Positions 1 through 6,169 of a stretch of DNA of 11,545 nt are shown one piece after another. The notes below the pieces were generated by a model, which was given only the letters and a program-made list of their open reading frames with translations, ran no database searches and was not told the origin of the DNA. Numbering within the stretch: the stretch's first letter is position 1; the number at the start of each line of letters is the position of its first letter. The position numbers were made by a program, and so were the translations under genes. Origin of the DNA: Neorhizobium sp. UBA7851. GTDB taxonomy: Bacteria > Pseudomonadota > Alphaproteobacteria > Rhizobiales > Rhizobiaceae. The stretch is taken from contig DLSX01000083.1 in assembly GCA_002500765.1 (NCBI GenBank), positions 1 through 11,545 on the forward strand, in the 5' to 3' direction.

Positions 1-558
1 TACGGCGCCGCCCAGCTTGCCCGCCGCCTCGGCCTGCCGTTCAGAACCGGCGGCTCGCTTTGCGCCTCCAAGGTGCCGGATGCCCAGGCAGCCCACGAAT
101 CGGCCAATACGCTCAACATGACGCTGCTTGCCGGCACCAACTTCGTTCTCCATGCCGCCGGCTGGCTCGAAGGCGGCCTCGTCTCGTCCTATGAGAAGTT
201 CATGATCGACCAGGACCAGCTCGGCATGATGCAGAGAATGGCGGAAGGCGTCGATCTGTCCGCCGAAGGCCAGGCGCTCGATGCGATCCGCGAAGTCGGA
301 CCCGGTAGCCATTATCTCGGCTGCTCCCATACCCAGGCGCATTTCCAGACGGCCTTCTATCGCTCCCCGCTCGCCGATAACAATTCCTTCGAGCAGTGGG
401 AAATCGAGGGCTCGAAGCGCATCGAAGACCGCGCCAACGCGCTTTGCCGTTCCTGGCTCGACCATTACGAAGCCCCGCCACTCGATCCGGCGATCGACGA
501 GGCACTCCTTGCCTTCATCAGGGACCGAAAGGATTCGATGCCCGACGCCTTCACCTGA
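1..558 (+). CDS. Trimethylamine methyltransferase (MttB) family protein, 5' truncated by window edge
   Basis: The open frame runs in from base 1 and ends at TGA 556-558, giving 185 visible C-terminal residues; the true start lies outside the window. Recognisable MttB-family stretches are the GGSLCASKVPDAQAAHES segment near visible residues 17-34, the glycine- and alanine-rich core with HAAGWLEGGL, and YEKFMIDQDQLGMMQRM. The family moves a methyl group from a methylamine or quaternary amine to a corrinoid protein. Archaeal MttB carries pyrrolysine (UAG) about 160 residues from its C-terminus; this interval is inside the visible part and no in-frame TAG occurs, so this is a non-pyrrolysine homologue. 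Characterised non-pyrrolysine members include glycine betaine methyltransferase MtgB. Betaine or a related amine as substrate is inferred from the nearby betaine transporter and bmt. Family assignment is secure; substrate is not. Confidence 0.88.
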   Translation, partial: YGAAQLARRLGLPFRTGGSLCASKVPDAQAAHESANTLNMTLLAGTNFVLHAAGWLEGGLVSSYEKFMIDQDQLGMMQRMAEGVDLSAEGQALDAIREVGPGSHYLGCSHTQAHFQTAFYRSPLADNNSFEQWEIEGSKRIEDRANALCRSWLDHYEAPPLDPAIDEALLAFIRDRKDSMPDAFT

Positions 559-570
559 AGAGAGCCCGAG

Positions 571-591
571 GCCGCCAGGGAGCAAGGCGGC
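571..591 (+). other. Small hairpin after the MttB-like gene
   Basis: GCCGCC (571-576) and GGCGGC (586-591) form a six-base-pair stem with a nine-base loop, 12 bases after the stop codon. A second short pair, GCGGCC at 630-635 with GGCCGC at 653-658, sits just ahead of the next start codon. Neither is followed by a run of T, so they are not convincing terminators. The two genes may be cotranscribed, with these structures affecting mRNA stability or translation of the second gene. Confidence 0.3.
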
Positions 592-667
592 GCAGGACAG
601 GTCGCCGATTTCATCCAGGGGAGCGTCTGGCGGCCGCATTACCAATATAAGGGGCCGCGCTGAAACG

Positions 668-1363
668 ATGAGCGGCCCTTCGTCCATCCGTCGCGAGATC
701 GAAGCCGCCCTTGAGCCGAGTGGCATCCTGATCCGCGGCACGGTGGATTTTGCCTCGGGCGAGGGGCCTCTCTTGGCCGATGAAAACCCTGCCGCCTCAC
801 TCGTCCTGCTCGGCAACGTCGGCGGCTCGATCTGGCCGGCCTTTTCCCGTTGGAGGACACAATATAACGGCCCCGATCCGCTCGACACATGGTCGAAAGC
901 GATCATTCGCCCGCTGGCGACAACACTCGGAGGCACCGCCTATTTCCCCTCCGATCCGCCCTGGCAGCCGTTCCAGCAATGGGCGATGCGCGCCGAGGGG
1001 CTGAAACCGTCCCCGCTCGGCATTCTCATCCACTCGGAATATGGCCTCTGGCACGGCTATCGCGGTGCGATCGGTTTTCCCGCTGTGGTCGGAAAGTTCC
1101 ACGGCGGAAAGATGGTCACGGTTGGGAGACATATCTGCGACGCGTGCAAGGCGAAACCATGCTTGACCACTTGCCCCGTCTCCGCAATCGGCAGAGATCC
1201 TGCGGATTTCGCAGTTTCGGCCTGTCGCAGCCATCTCGCAACGCCGTCGGGGCAGGGCGGCTGCATGATTTCCGGCTGTCTCGCGCGCAGTGCCTGTCCG
1301 GTCGGCCCGGAACATCGCTATTCCCCCGAGCAGCTCGAATTCCATATGCAGGCGTTGCGCTGA
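668..1363 (+). CDS. Ferredoxin-like protein with two four-cysteine Fe-S motifs
   Basis: The protein has 231 residues from ATG 668. An in-frame extension back to 281 exists but overlaps the MttB-like gene and reads as unconserved arginine- and serine-rich sequence. The C-terminal third has eight cysteines. C157, C160, C165 and C169-Pro form a ferredoxin-like C-x2-C-x4-C-x3-C-P set. C186, C199, C204 and C210-Pro form a more widely spaced second set. This is consistent with two 4Fe-4S clusters. The preceding part, with PPWQPFQQWAMRAEG and EYGLWHGYRGAIGF, reminds me of the region ahead of the clusters in cobalamin-dependent epoxyqueuosine reductase (QueG), but I do not recognise a named family. 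It follows the MttB-like gene by 109 bases on the same strand. Supplying electrons to reactivate a corrinoid is an attractive but unproven role. Confidence 0.8.
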   Translation: MSGPSSIRREIEAALEPSGILIRGTVDFASGEGPLLADENPAASLVLLGNVGGSIWPAFSRWRTQYNGPDPLDTWSKAIIRPLATTLGGTAYFPSDPPWQPFQQWAMRAEGLKPSPLGILIHSEYGLWHGYRGAIGFPAVVGKFHGGKMVTVGRHICDACKAKPCLTTCPVSAIGRDPADFAVSACRSHLATPSGQGGCMISGCLARSACPVGPEHRYSPEQLEFHMQALR

Positions 1364-1423
1364 GCCGCGTCAAAATCGCCATCGGCTCGCGGAGACATTG
1401 CGTCTGAAAATAGTCGCGCTACA

Positions 1424-1445
1424 TTCATATTGCCTGACATATGAA
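1424..1445. promoter_or_regulatory. Inverted repeat TTCATAT-N8-ATATGAA, possible operator
   Basis: TTCATAT (1424-1430) and ATATGAA (1439-1445) are perfect inverted half-sites separated by eight bases. They lie 22 bases upstream of the start at 1468, in the AT-rich part of an otherwise GC-rich 104-base intergenic space. The position suits a transcription-factor site over the promoter or leader of the small gene downstream. I could not place a clear -35/-10 pair here, so the regulatory role is inference. Confidence 0.35.
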
Positions 1446-1467
1446 ACCACCTGGGAGGAGTGACTGT

Positions 1468-1839
1468 ATGAAACGCATGTGGCCCGATGAGTTCGACTAC
1501 GTTCTGGAGGGTGCCGAGGAAGTCATGCTGGAGGCTCCGGCTACGGTAAATGCTGATGGCGAGGAGATCGATGCGATCCACCGCCCCGCCTTGCGGGTCC
1601 GCCTGCCGCAGCAGGATTTCGAACGGATCTGGCCACTTGCCGAGGCCCGTTACCGGCTCGACGGCCGCTTTGCCGGCAAGGCGATCACACTCATTGCCAA
1701 CAATCCGCATTATCACGCCTGGCACCCGGCCGATGGCGGATCTGATGATGCCGTCTCAGACAGTGGCGCCAAATACACGACGAAATATCTCGTCGCGCAC
1801 TTCCTGTTCGACGATGTGCGCGAGGCTGTTGCAGCCTGA
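1468..1839 (+). CDS. Small conserved-looking hypothetical protein (123 aa)
   Basis: An upstream in-frame ATG at 1441 would give 132 residues, but the ATG at 1468 is preceded by a strong Shine-Dalgarno GGGAGGAG (1453-1460) at ideal distance, and I choose it. The protein begins MKRMWPDEFDYVLEG, is acidic, and has no signal peptide, membrane segment or cysteine. Dispersed histidines occur in NPHYHAWH (about residues 79-86). A soluble cytoplasmic protein is most likely. I do not recognise the family. The strong ribosome-binding site, clean codon use and following terminator support a real gene. It is on the same strand as the MttB-like and Fe-S genes but may have its own promoter, and nothing in it assigns a function. 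Confidence 0.72.
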   Translation: MKRMWPDEFDYVLEGAEEVMLEAPATVNADGEEIDAIHRPALRVRLPQQDFERIWPLAEARYRLDGRFAGKAITLIANNPHYHAWHPADGGSDDAVSDSGAKYTTKYLVAHFLFDDVREAVAA

Positions 1840-1880
1840 TAGGGCTGACGGATTAGGATGGCTGCAAATGCCGTAGCAGA

Positions 1881-1915
1881 GGCCGGTTCCACGCGATGGG
1901 GCCGGCCCTTGTTTT
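1881..1915 (+). terminator. Intrinsic terminator after the small hypothetical gene
   Basis: GGCCGGTTCC (1881-1890) pairs with GGGGCCGGCC (1898-1907) in a ten-base-pair stem (two of them G-T pairs) with a seven-base loop. It is followed by CTTGTTTTA. It lies about 40 bases after the stop at 1839 and separates the upstream genes from the sigma-factor unit. Confidence 0.7.
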
Positions 1916-2017
1916 ATGCGAGGTAAGCCGGATCGCAGATTTTTTCGCCAACCACCCAAGGATTTTCTCGCGGCCAGCGTCTAAGCTCGAAATGACAGGG
2001 AAACGGATGGGACGAGC

Positions 2018-2542
2018 TTGGACGCCGAGATCCTCCAGAAAGCCTGCGCAGGTGACCGGGATGCCTTCTCGGCGCTGATCGAGGCGCATTATGATTTCAT
2101 CCATGCGGTCGCCTGGCGGTGGTCCGGTGTCGCAAGCGATGCCGAAGATATCGCCCAGGAGGTCTGCATCCGTCTGGCACGGGCGGTTCGCGGCTTCCGG
2201 GGAAATTCCTCGTTCCGCACATGGCTCTACACGCTGACCCTGAACGCCGTGCGGGATCACCAGCGCCAGACCGCCCGCCGCAGCCGCGACGAAAAGCGAC
2301 TGGCGACCGATCCGCTTTATGCCGCGTCGTCTGAATGCGATGATGGCGGCGATGACACTCTCTGGACGGCGGTTCGTAGCCTGCCGGAAAAGCAGCGTGA
2401 CGCCGTCCTGCTCGTTTATGCCGAAGGGCTGAGCCACGCGGCGGCAGCCGATGTGCTCGGCTGTTCCGAAAAGACCGTCTCCTGGCATCTGCACGAGGCA
2501 CGCAAACGATTGAAGGACCTTCTGAGGAAGGAGGCAGTCTGA
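2018..2542 (+). CDS. RNA polymerase sigma factor, ECF (sigma-70 family)
   Basis: The protein has 174 residues and begins at TTG 2018. A TAA at 1982-1984 closes the frame upstream and there is no ATG or GTG between them, so TTG is the only reasonable start. Region sigma-2 spans about residues 16-84 and includes DAEDIAQEVCIRLAR and the RGNSSFRTWLYTLTLN segment that binds core enzyme and opens the -10. Region sigma-4 spans about 115-168, with LPEKQRDAVLL and the helix-turn-helix around AADVLGCSEKTVSWHLHEARKRL. There is no sigma-3 domain, which defines the ECF class. It ends two bases before the VWA-domain gene, so the two are cotranscribed, and the partner is the obvious candidate anti-sigma factor. 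I could not find a clear ECF-type promoter upstream. Class is certain; signal and regulon are unknown. Confidence 0.93.
   Translation: MDAEILQKACAGDRDAFSALIEAHYDFIHAVAWRWSGVASDAEDIAQEVCIRLARAVRGFRGNSSFRTWLYTLTLNAVRDHQRQTARRSRDEKRLATDPLYAASSECDDGGDDTLWTAVRSLPEKQRDAVLLVYAEGLSHAAAADVLGCSEKTVSWHLHEARKRLKDLLRKEAV
2525..2534 (+). promoter_or_regulatory. Ribosome-binding site of the VWA gene inside the sigma-factor gene
   Basis: AGGAAGGAGG lies 10 bases before ATG 2545 and within the last codons of the sigma gene. This supports ATG 2545 as the start and tight translational linkage of the pair. Confidence 0.7.
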
Positions 2543-2544
2543 CC

Positions 2545-4578
2545 ATGACCGACGAATTCGACAGATTGCGGAACAACCCGCCGGCTCCCACCCCTTCGCA
2601 GGCTGCGCGCGCCCGTGCGCTTTCCGCTGCCATGCAGGCTTTCGATGCGGACGAAAAAAATGCAAGCCAGACCCAAGGAACAAGCTGGTGGCATCGTCAA
2701 AGCTCCATCCTCAACCGGATCTGGAGCAACAACATGATTACCCGGAATCACTACCTTGCAGGCTCGGCGCTGGCCACGCTTCTGCTTGTCCCTTCGGCCG
2801 CCTATCTCACCTTTGAACTGACGCGCGGCAACCTGCCGGTTTCCACCGGCATCTCCGCCCAGCCGCCAGCCGCAATGCCCGAGCAAAAGGCAGAAAGGCA
2901 GGAGGCGGCCCCGCCGGTCGACCATCTGAGCAATTTCGACGCGGGTGAGACTGCGGAATTGCTGAACAGGCAAGAGGCATCCGGCGGAGCTGCAAAACGA
3001 TCGCTGCAGCAGCCGGTCAAGCCATCGACAGCACCGTTGGTCGAGCCCGTGTCGCCTTCGCCTGCCGCCCCCATGGCTTCCGGCGCCGCACCGCAGTCGG
3101 ATGCGCGTTATGGCAATGCCGCGACGTTTGACACGCTTGCACCGCTGCCCGAGCAGGGCCGTGCCCGTTTCGCCAATGCCGACCCAAGCCCGGTCAAAAG
3201 CGTCGCCGCCGATCCGGTCTCGACCTTTTCCGTCGATGTCGACACGGCCTCCTATTCGGTCGTCCGCCGGGCGCTGATGCAGGGGCGGCTTCCCGATCCC
3301 GAAAGCGTTCGCGTCGAGGAAATGGTCAACTATTTCCCCTATGACTGGCCACGTCCGCAATCGGCAGACACGCCGTTCCGCACCACCGTCACCGTCACAC
3401 CGACGCCGTGGAATGCCGGTACGCAGCTGATGAACGTGGCAATCAAGGGCTATGACCTTGCTCGATCCGTGGCGCCGCCTGCCAATCTTGTGTTCCTGAT
3501 CGATGTTTCCGGTTCGATGAATGAACCGGACAAGCTGCCTCTGCTGAAAAGCGCCTTCCGCCTTCTGATCGGCAAGCTGAGGGCGGAGGACAAGGTCTCG
3601 ATCGTCACCTATGCCGGTTCCGCCGGCACTGTGCTGGAACCCACGTCCGCCCGTGAGCGCGAAAAAATCCTGAATGCCATCGATAAGCTGCAGCCGGGCG
3701 GCTCGACCGCTGGTGCGCAGGGCATCGAAGCGGCCTATGATCTCGCACGCCGGGCCTTCATCAAGGATGGCGTCAATCGCGTCATGCTGGCGACGGATGG
3801 TGACTTCAATATCGGCGCATCGAGTGATGACGATCTCAAGCGGCTGATCGAGGATCGCCGTCGCGACGGTATCTATCTTTCCGTTCTTGGTTTTGGACAG
3901 GGCAATCTCAACGATGGCCTGATGCAGACGCTCGCCCAGAACGGCAATGGCACGGCGGCCTATATCGATACGCTGGCCGAGGCCCAGAAGGCGCTGGTGG
4001 AGGAGGCGGGTTCGACGCTTTTCCCGATCGCCAAGGACGTGAAAATCCAGGTCGAGTTCAATCCGGACCGCATCGCCGAATACCGGCTGATCGGTTACGA
4101 GACTCGCGCCTTGAGACGGGAGGATTTCAACAATGACCGCGTCGATGCCGGTGATATCGGTTCAGGCCACACGGTGACGGCGATCTATGAGGTGACGCCG
4201 AAGGGAAGCGAGGCTGTGCTCAACGATCCGCTGCGTTACGGCAAGCCGTCTCCCGAAGCTTCAAGCGTACCGGCTTCCGATGAACTCGCCTTCATCAAGA
4301 TCCGCTACAAGCAACCGGATGGCGACATGAGCAAGCTGATCACCACGCCGGTGACTAGCGCCAATGCCGTCGGTGATTTCAATGCAGCGCCGCAGGATGT
4401 CCGCTTTGCAACGGCCGTTGCCGCCTTCGGCCAGAAACTGCGGGGCATGCAGGCGCTTGACGCCTATTCCTACGGCTCGATCCTCGACGTCGCCGTTAAA
4501 TCCCGCGGCGAAGACCCGTTCGGTTATCGAGCCGGTTTCCTGGATTTGATCCGGCTCGCCGATACGCTGAATCGCTAA
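2545..4578 (+). CDS. Membrane-anchored von Willebrand factor A (VWA) domain protein, YfbK-like, probable partner of the ECF sigma factor
   Basis: The protein has 677 residues. The cytoplasmic N-terminus (about 1-65) has a PxPSQAARARALSAAMQAFD pattern, as in other proteins of this group. One membrane helix follows at about 70-91 and then a Pro/Ala-rich linker (about 95-220). The YfbK-type N-terminal VWA-associated region runs about 222-310 (TFSVDVDTASYSVVRRAL, EEMVNYFPYDW). The VWA domain itself runs about 313-485, and a C-terminal DUF3520-like region about 500-675. The metal-ion-dependent adhesion site is intact: D320-V-S-G-S324, the threonine of GGSTAG (T388), and the aspartate of ATDGD (D418). 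The bulk should therefore sit in the periplasm and bind a protein or metal ligand. Genetic coupling to an ECF sigma gene suggests that the N-terminal tail restrains the sigma factor; that is inference. Confidence 0.9.
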   Translation: MTDEFDRLRNNPPAPTPSQAARARALSAAMQAFDADEKNASQTQGTSWWHRQSSILNRIWSNNMITRNHYLAGSALATLLLVPSAAYLTFELTRGNLPVSTGISAQPPAAMPEQKAERQEAAPPVDHLSNFDAGETAELLNRQEASGGAAKRSLQQPVKPSTAPLVEPVSPSPAAPMASGAAPQSDARYGNAATFDTLAPLPEQGRARFANADPSPVKSVAADPVSTFSVDVDTASYSVVRRALMQGRLPDPESVRVEEMVNYFPYDWPRPQSADTPFRTTVTVTPTPWNAGTQLMNVAIKGYDLARSVAPPANLVFLIDVSGSMNEPDKLPLLKSAFRLLIGKLRAEDKVSIVTYAGSAGTVLEPTSAREREKILNAIDKLQPGGSTAGAQGIEAAYDLARRAFIKDGVNRVMLATDGDFNIGASSDDDLKRLIEDRRRDGIYLSVLGFGQGNLNDGLMQTLAQNGNGTAAYIDTLAEAQKALVEEAGSTLFPIAKDVKIQVEFNPDRIAEYRLIGYETRALRREDFNNDRVDAGDIGSGHTVTAIYEVTPKGSEAVLNDPLRYGKPSPEASSVPASDELAFIKIRYKQPDGDMSKLITTPVTSANAVGDFNAAPQDVRFATAVAAFGQKLRGMQALDAYSYGSILDVAVKSRGEDPFGYRAGFLDLIRLADTLNR

Positions 4579-4682
4579 AACATCTCTCCCTAAATTGGCC
4601 GCCGGTTTCGGGATGAAGATACGCGCAAAAACAAGCACCTGAAGCGCGGCAAGCGAAACTGAAAGATCGCCACGCGCTCCTC
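4579..4682. other. Convergent intergenic space without a clear terminator
   Basis: This 104-base gap separates the VWA gene (+) from the small gene (-). I looked for a hairpin followed by a T run on either strand and saw only weak GC-rich complementarities (for example GCGCGGC near 4636 and CCACGCGC near 4671). No terminator can be supported here. Confidence 0.4.
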
Positions 4683-5033
4683 TCAGACCGGCGCCTTCGG
4701 ATAGGCCCGCTCCAGACCGCCGGAGCGGGTCAGTCCCTGTTTGAAGGCCTGATACGCAGGATGCTGGCTTGATTTTGCCGCCTCCGCCAGGCGGATCTGC
4801 AGCTGGTCCGGCGCTGCATTGCCGATCCATTCGCCACATTTTTCCAGCTTCAGCGTATTGAGGAAACGTTCCTCTGAGGCGTGGTCGAGATGGAGATGCA
4901 GACCGGCCAGCATCAGGTCGTCCTGCGCCGGGTTTCCCATCAGCAGCTTCAGCCAGCTCTGCTTGTCTTCCGAAAGATTGCTGAGCCCTTCGGCGATGGT
5001 CTCGCGACTTCCGATTGGCGATACACTGGTCAT
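4683..5033 (-). CDS. Small hypothetical protein (116 aa) downstream of bmt
   Basis: The protein begins MTSVSPIGSRETIAEG at ATG 5033, 19 bases after the bmt stop. A longer frame back to 5273 overlaps bmt and reads as low-quality Arg/Ser sequence. The protein is soluble, helical and amphipathic, with no signal peptide or membrane helix. It has one cysteine (C66) and a histidine-rich LHLHLDHASEERF stretch (about 46-58). I do not recognise the family. Its spacing implies cotranscription with bmt, so a role linked to betaine or methionine metabolism is plausible but rests on position alone. The Shine-Dalgarno is weak (GGGGAC), consistent with coupling to bmt translation. Confidence 0.72.
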   Translation of the reverse strand: MTSVSPIGSRETIAEGLSNLSEDKQSWLKLLMGNPAQDDLMLAGLHLHLDHASEERFLNTLKLEKCGEWIGNAAPDQLQIRLAEAAKSSQHPAYQAFKQGLTRSGGLERAYPKAPV

Positions 5034-5052
5034 GCTCAAGTCCCCGTTGCCC

Positions 5053-6066
5053 TCAGCTCCGGCGACGACGGCGCTCCCGGCCGGAATCGCCACCGGATTC
5101 ACTCGCCGTCTTATTGCGGAGCGGGCCGATCTTGTCGATGATTTCCTCGATTGTCGGGCGAGGGCGCGGTGTATAATCGTCAAGCGCTGCACGCATCGCC
5201 GCAAGATGCTCACAGGATGTGCCGCAGCAACCGCCGATGATCTTGGCGCCAGCGTCGCGGGCAAGCCGCGCATATTCCGCCATCAGCGGCGGTGTACCCG
5301 AGTAATAGATCTCCGATCCGCGAAATTCCGGAATGCCGCAATTGCCCTTCACGATGGTGATCGCGTCCGGTGCAGCCTCCGTCATGTCGAGAAGCGAGGA
5401 GAGAATATCGGAGGCTCCGACGCCGCAATTGGCTCCGACAGCTTCCGGCCCGCTGCCGATATCGGCGGCGACGGCATGAATATCTTTGGGGTTCAGTCCC
5501 ATCATCGTCTTGCCGGCCGTGTCGAACGACCCGGTATAGGTATAGGGCAGGCCGACCTTTACGGCAGCTTCTGCGGCAGCACGGATCTCGTCGGTCGCCG
5601 ACATGGTCTCGATCCAGGCGATATCGACGCCGCCAGCCTTCAACCCTTCCATCTGCTCGACAAAGGCTTGAACGGCATCTTCATAGGACAAGGCTCCGAG
5701 CGGGATCAGCAGCTCGCCGGTAGGCCCCACCGAACCGGCAACGATCACCTTGCGCCCCGCACCGTCCGCGACTGCACGGGCGATCTCTGCCGCTAGCTTG
5801 TTGAGCGCAAACACCCGGTCCTGCGCGTGATGCAGCTTCAGCCGGTGGCGCGTGCCGCCAAACGTATTCGTCAGGATGATATCCGCACCCGCATCGACGA
5901 AATCCTGGTGCAGCCTGGTGATCCGATCGGGATGCGCCTCGTTCCACAGTTCCGGTGCTTCGCCCGCTTCCAGGCCCGCGGCAAACAGGTTGGTTCCGGT
6001 GGCACCGTCGGCCAGAAGAACGCCTTTCTCAGCGATGAGAGCAGTCAAAGCATTGGTCGTCGACAT
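5053..6066 (-). CDS. bmt: Betaine-homocysteine S-methyltransferase
   Basis: The protein has 337 residues, starting at ATG 6066 with AGGAGG six bases upstream. It is a zinc-dependent homocysteine methyltransferase (Pfam S-methyl_trans) with a TIM barrel. It transfers a methyl group from glycine betaine to homocysteine, giving dimethylglycine and methionine in the cytoplasm. Visible signatures are LLADGATGTNL (17-27), WIETMS with E153 in the position of the catalytic-site glutamate, and the three zinc cysteines C214 (GANCGVG) and C280-C281 (GGCCGT). Length and motifs fit rhizobial Bmt, known in Sinorhizobium meliloti as the enzyme that uses betaine for methionine synthesis. A related donor such as S-methylmethionine is possible in this family, but the adjoining betaine-type transporter favours betaine. 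The C-terminus ends in an odd basic tail, GRERRRRRS. It is separated from the transporter genes by 103 bases holding its own operator-like palindrome. Confidence 0.88.
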   Translation of the reverse strand: MSTTNALTALIAEKGVLLADGATGTNLFAAGLEAGEAPELWNEAHPDRITRLHQDFVDAGADIILTNTFGGTRHRLKLHHAQDRVFALNKLAAEIARAVADGAGRKVIVAGSVGPTGELLIPLGALSYEDAVQAFVEQMEGLKAGGVDIAWIETMSATDEIRAAAEAAVKVGLPYTYTGSFDTAGKTMMGLNPKDIHAVAADIGSGPEAVGANCGVGASDILSSLLDMTEAAPDAITIVKGNCGIPEFRGSEIYYSGTPPLMAEYARLARDAGAKIIGGCCGTSCEHLAAMRAALDDYTPRPRPTIEEIIDKIGPLRNKTASESGGDSGRERRRRRS

Positions 6067-6071
6067 GGCAT

Positions 6072-6077
6072 CCTCCT
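6072..6077 (-). promoter_or_regulatory. Strong ribosome-binding site of bmt
   Basis: On the minus strand this reads AGGAGG, with five bases to the ATG at 6066. It fixes the bmt start. Confidence 0.75.
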
Positions 6078-6092
6078 GAAAACTGAAAGTCA

Positions 6093-6121
6093 GATATAAA
6101 GCTCCCTTTATATGCTTTCAA
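6093..6121 (-). promoter_or_regulatory. bmt promoter with perfect palindromic operator ATATAAAG-N4-CTTTATAT
   Basis: ATATAAAG (6094-6101) and CTTTATAT (6106-6113) are perfect eight-base inverted repeats around a four-base spacer. On the minus strand a TTGAAA box (6121-6116) is followed after 17 bases by TATATC (6098-6093), a fair sigma-70-type pair. The palindrome fills the spacer and overlaps the -10, about 27 bases upstream of the bmt ATG. A bound protein would block RNA polymerase, so repression is the expected mode. Short AT-rich palindromes of this sort are typical of ArsR-family repressors. In Proteobacteria, ArsR-type regulators of the methionine cycle such as SahR control homocysteine methyltransferase genes. 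Assignment to such a regulator is inference; the palindrome is directly seen. Confidence 0.65.
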
Positions 6122-6133
6122 CCGACAGGACAT

Positions 6134-6155
6134 GCGCCGGCTGCGACGCCGGCGC
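6134..6155 (-). other. GC-rich hairpin between the ABC transporter operon and bmt
   Basis: GCGCCGGC (6134-6141) and GCCGGCGC (6148-6155) form a perfect eight-base-pair stem with a six-base loop, 15 bases past the ATPase stop codon on the minus strand. No T run follows in either direction, so it is a weak terminator at best. It may cap the transporter mRNA or leave partial readthrough into bmt. Confidence 0.45.
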
Positions 6156-6169
6156 CTCTGTTTCCGCCT

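Noticed and set aside
1..558. Pyrrolysine-containing MttB
   Set aside because: No in-frame TAG occurs in the visible part, which covers the interval where pyrrolysine lies in archaeal MttB.
281..667. In-frame N-terminal extension of the Fe-S protein gene
   Set aside because: It overlaps the MttB-like gene in another frame and reads as Arg/Ser/Pro-rich shadow sequence; ATG 668 gives a sensible protein.
1441..1467. Upstream ATG at 1441 for the small hypothetical protein
   Set aside because: The Shine-Dalgarno at 1453-1460 fits ATG 1468; the 1441 start would lie within the inverted repeat and has no ribosome-binding site.
5034..5273. Longer start for the small gene downstream of bmt
   Set aside because: The extension lies inside bmt and has shadow-frame composition.
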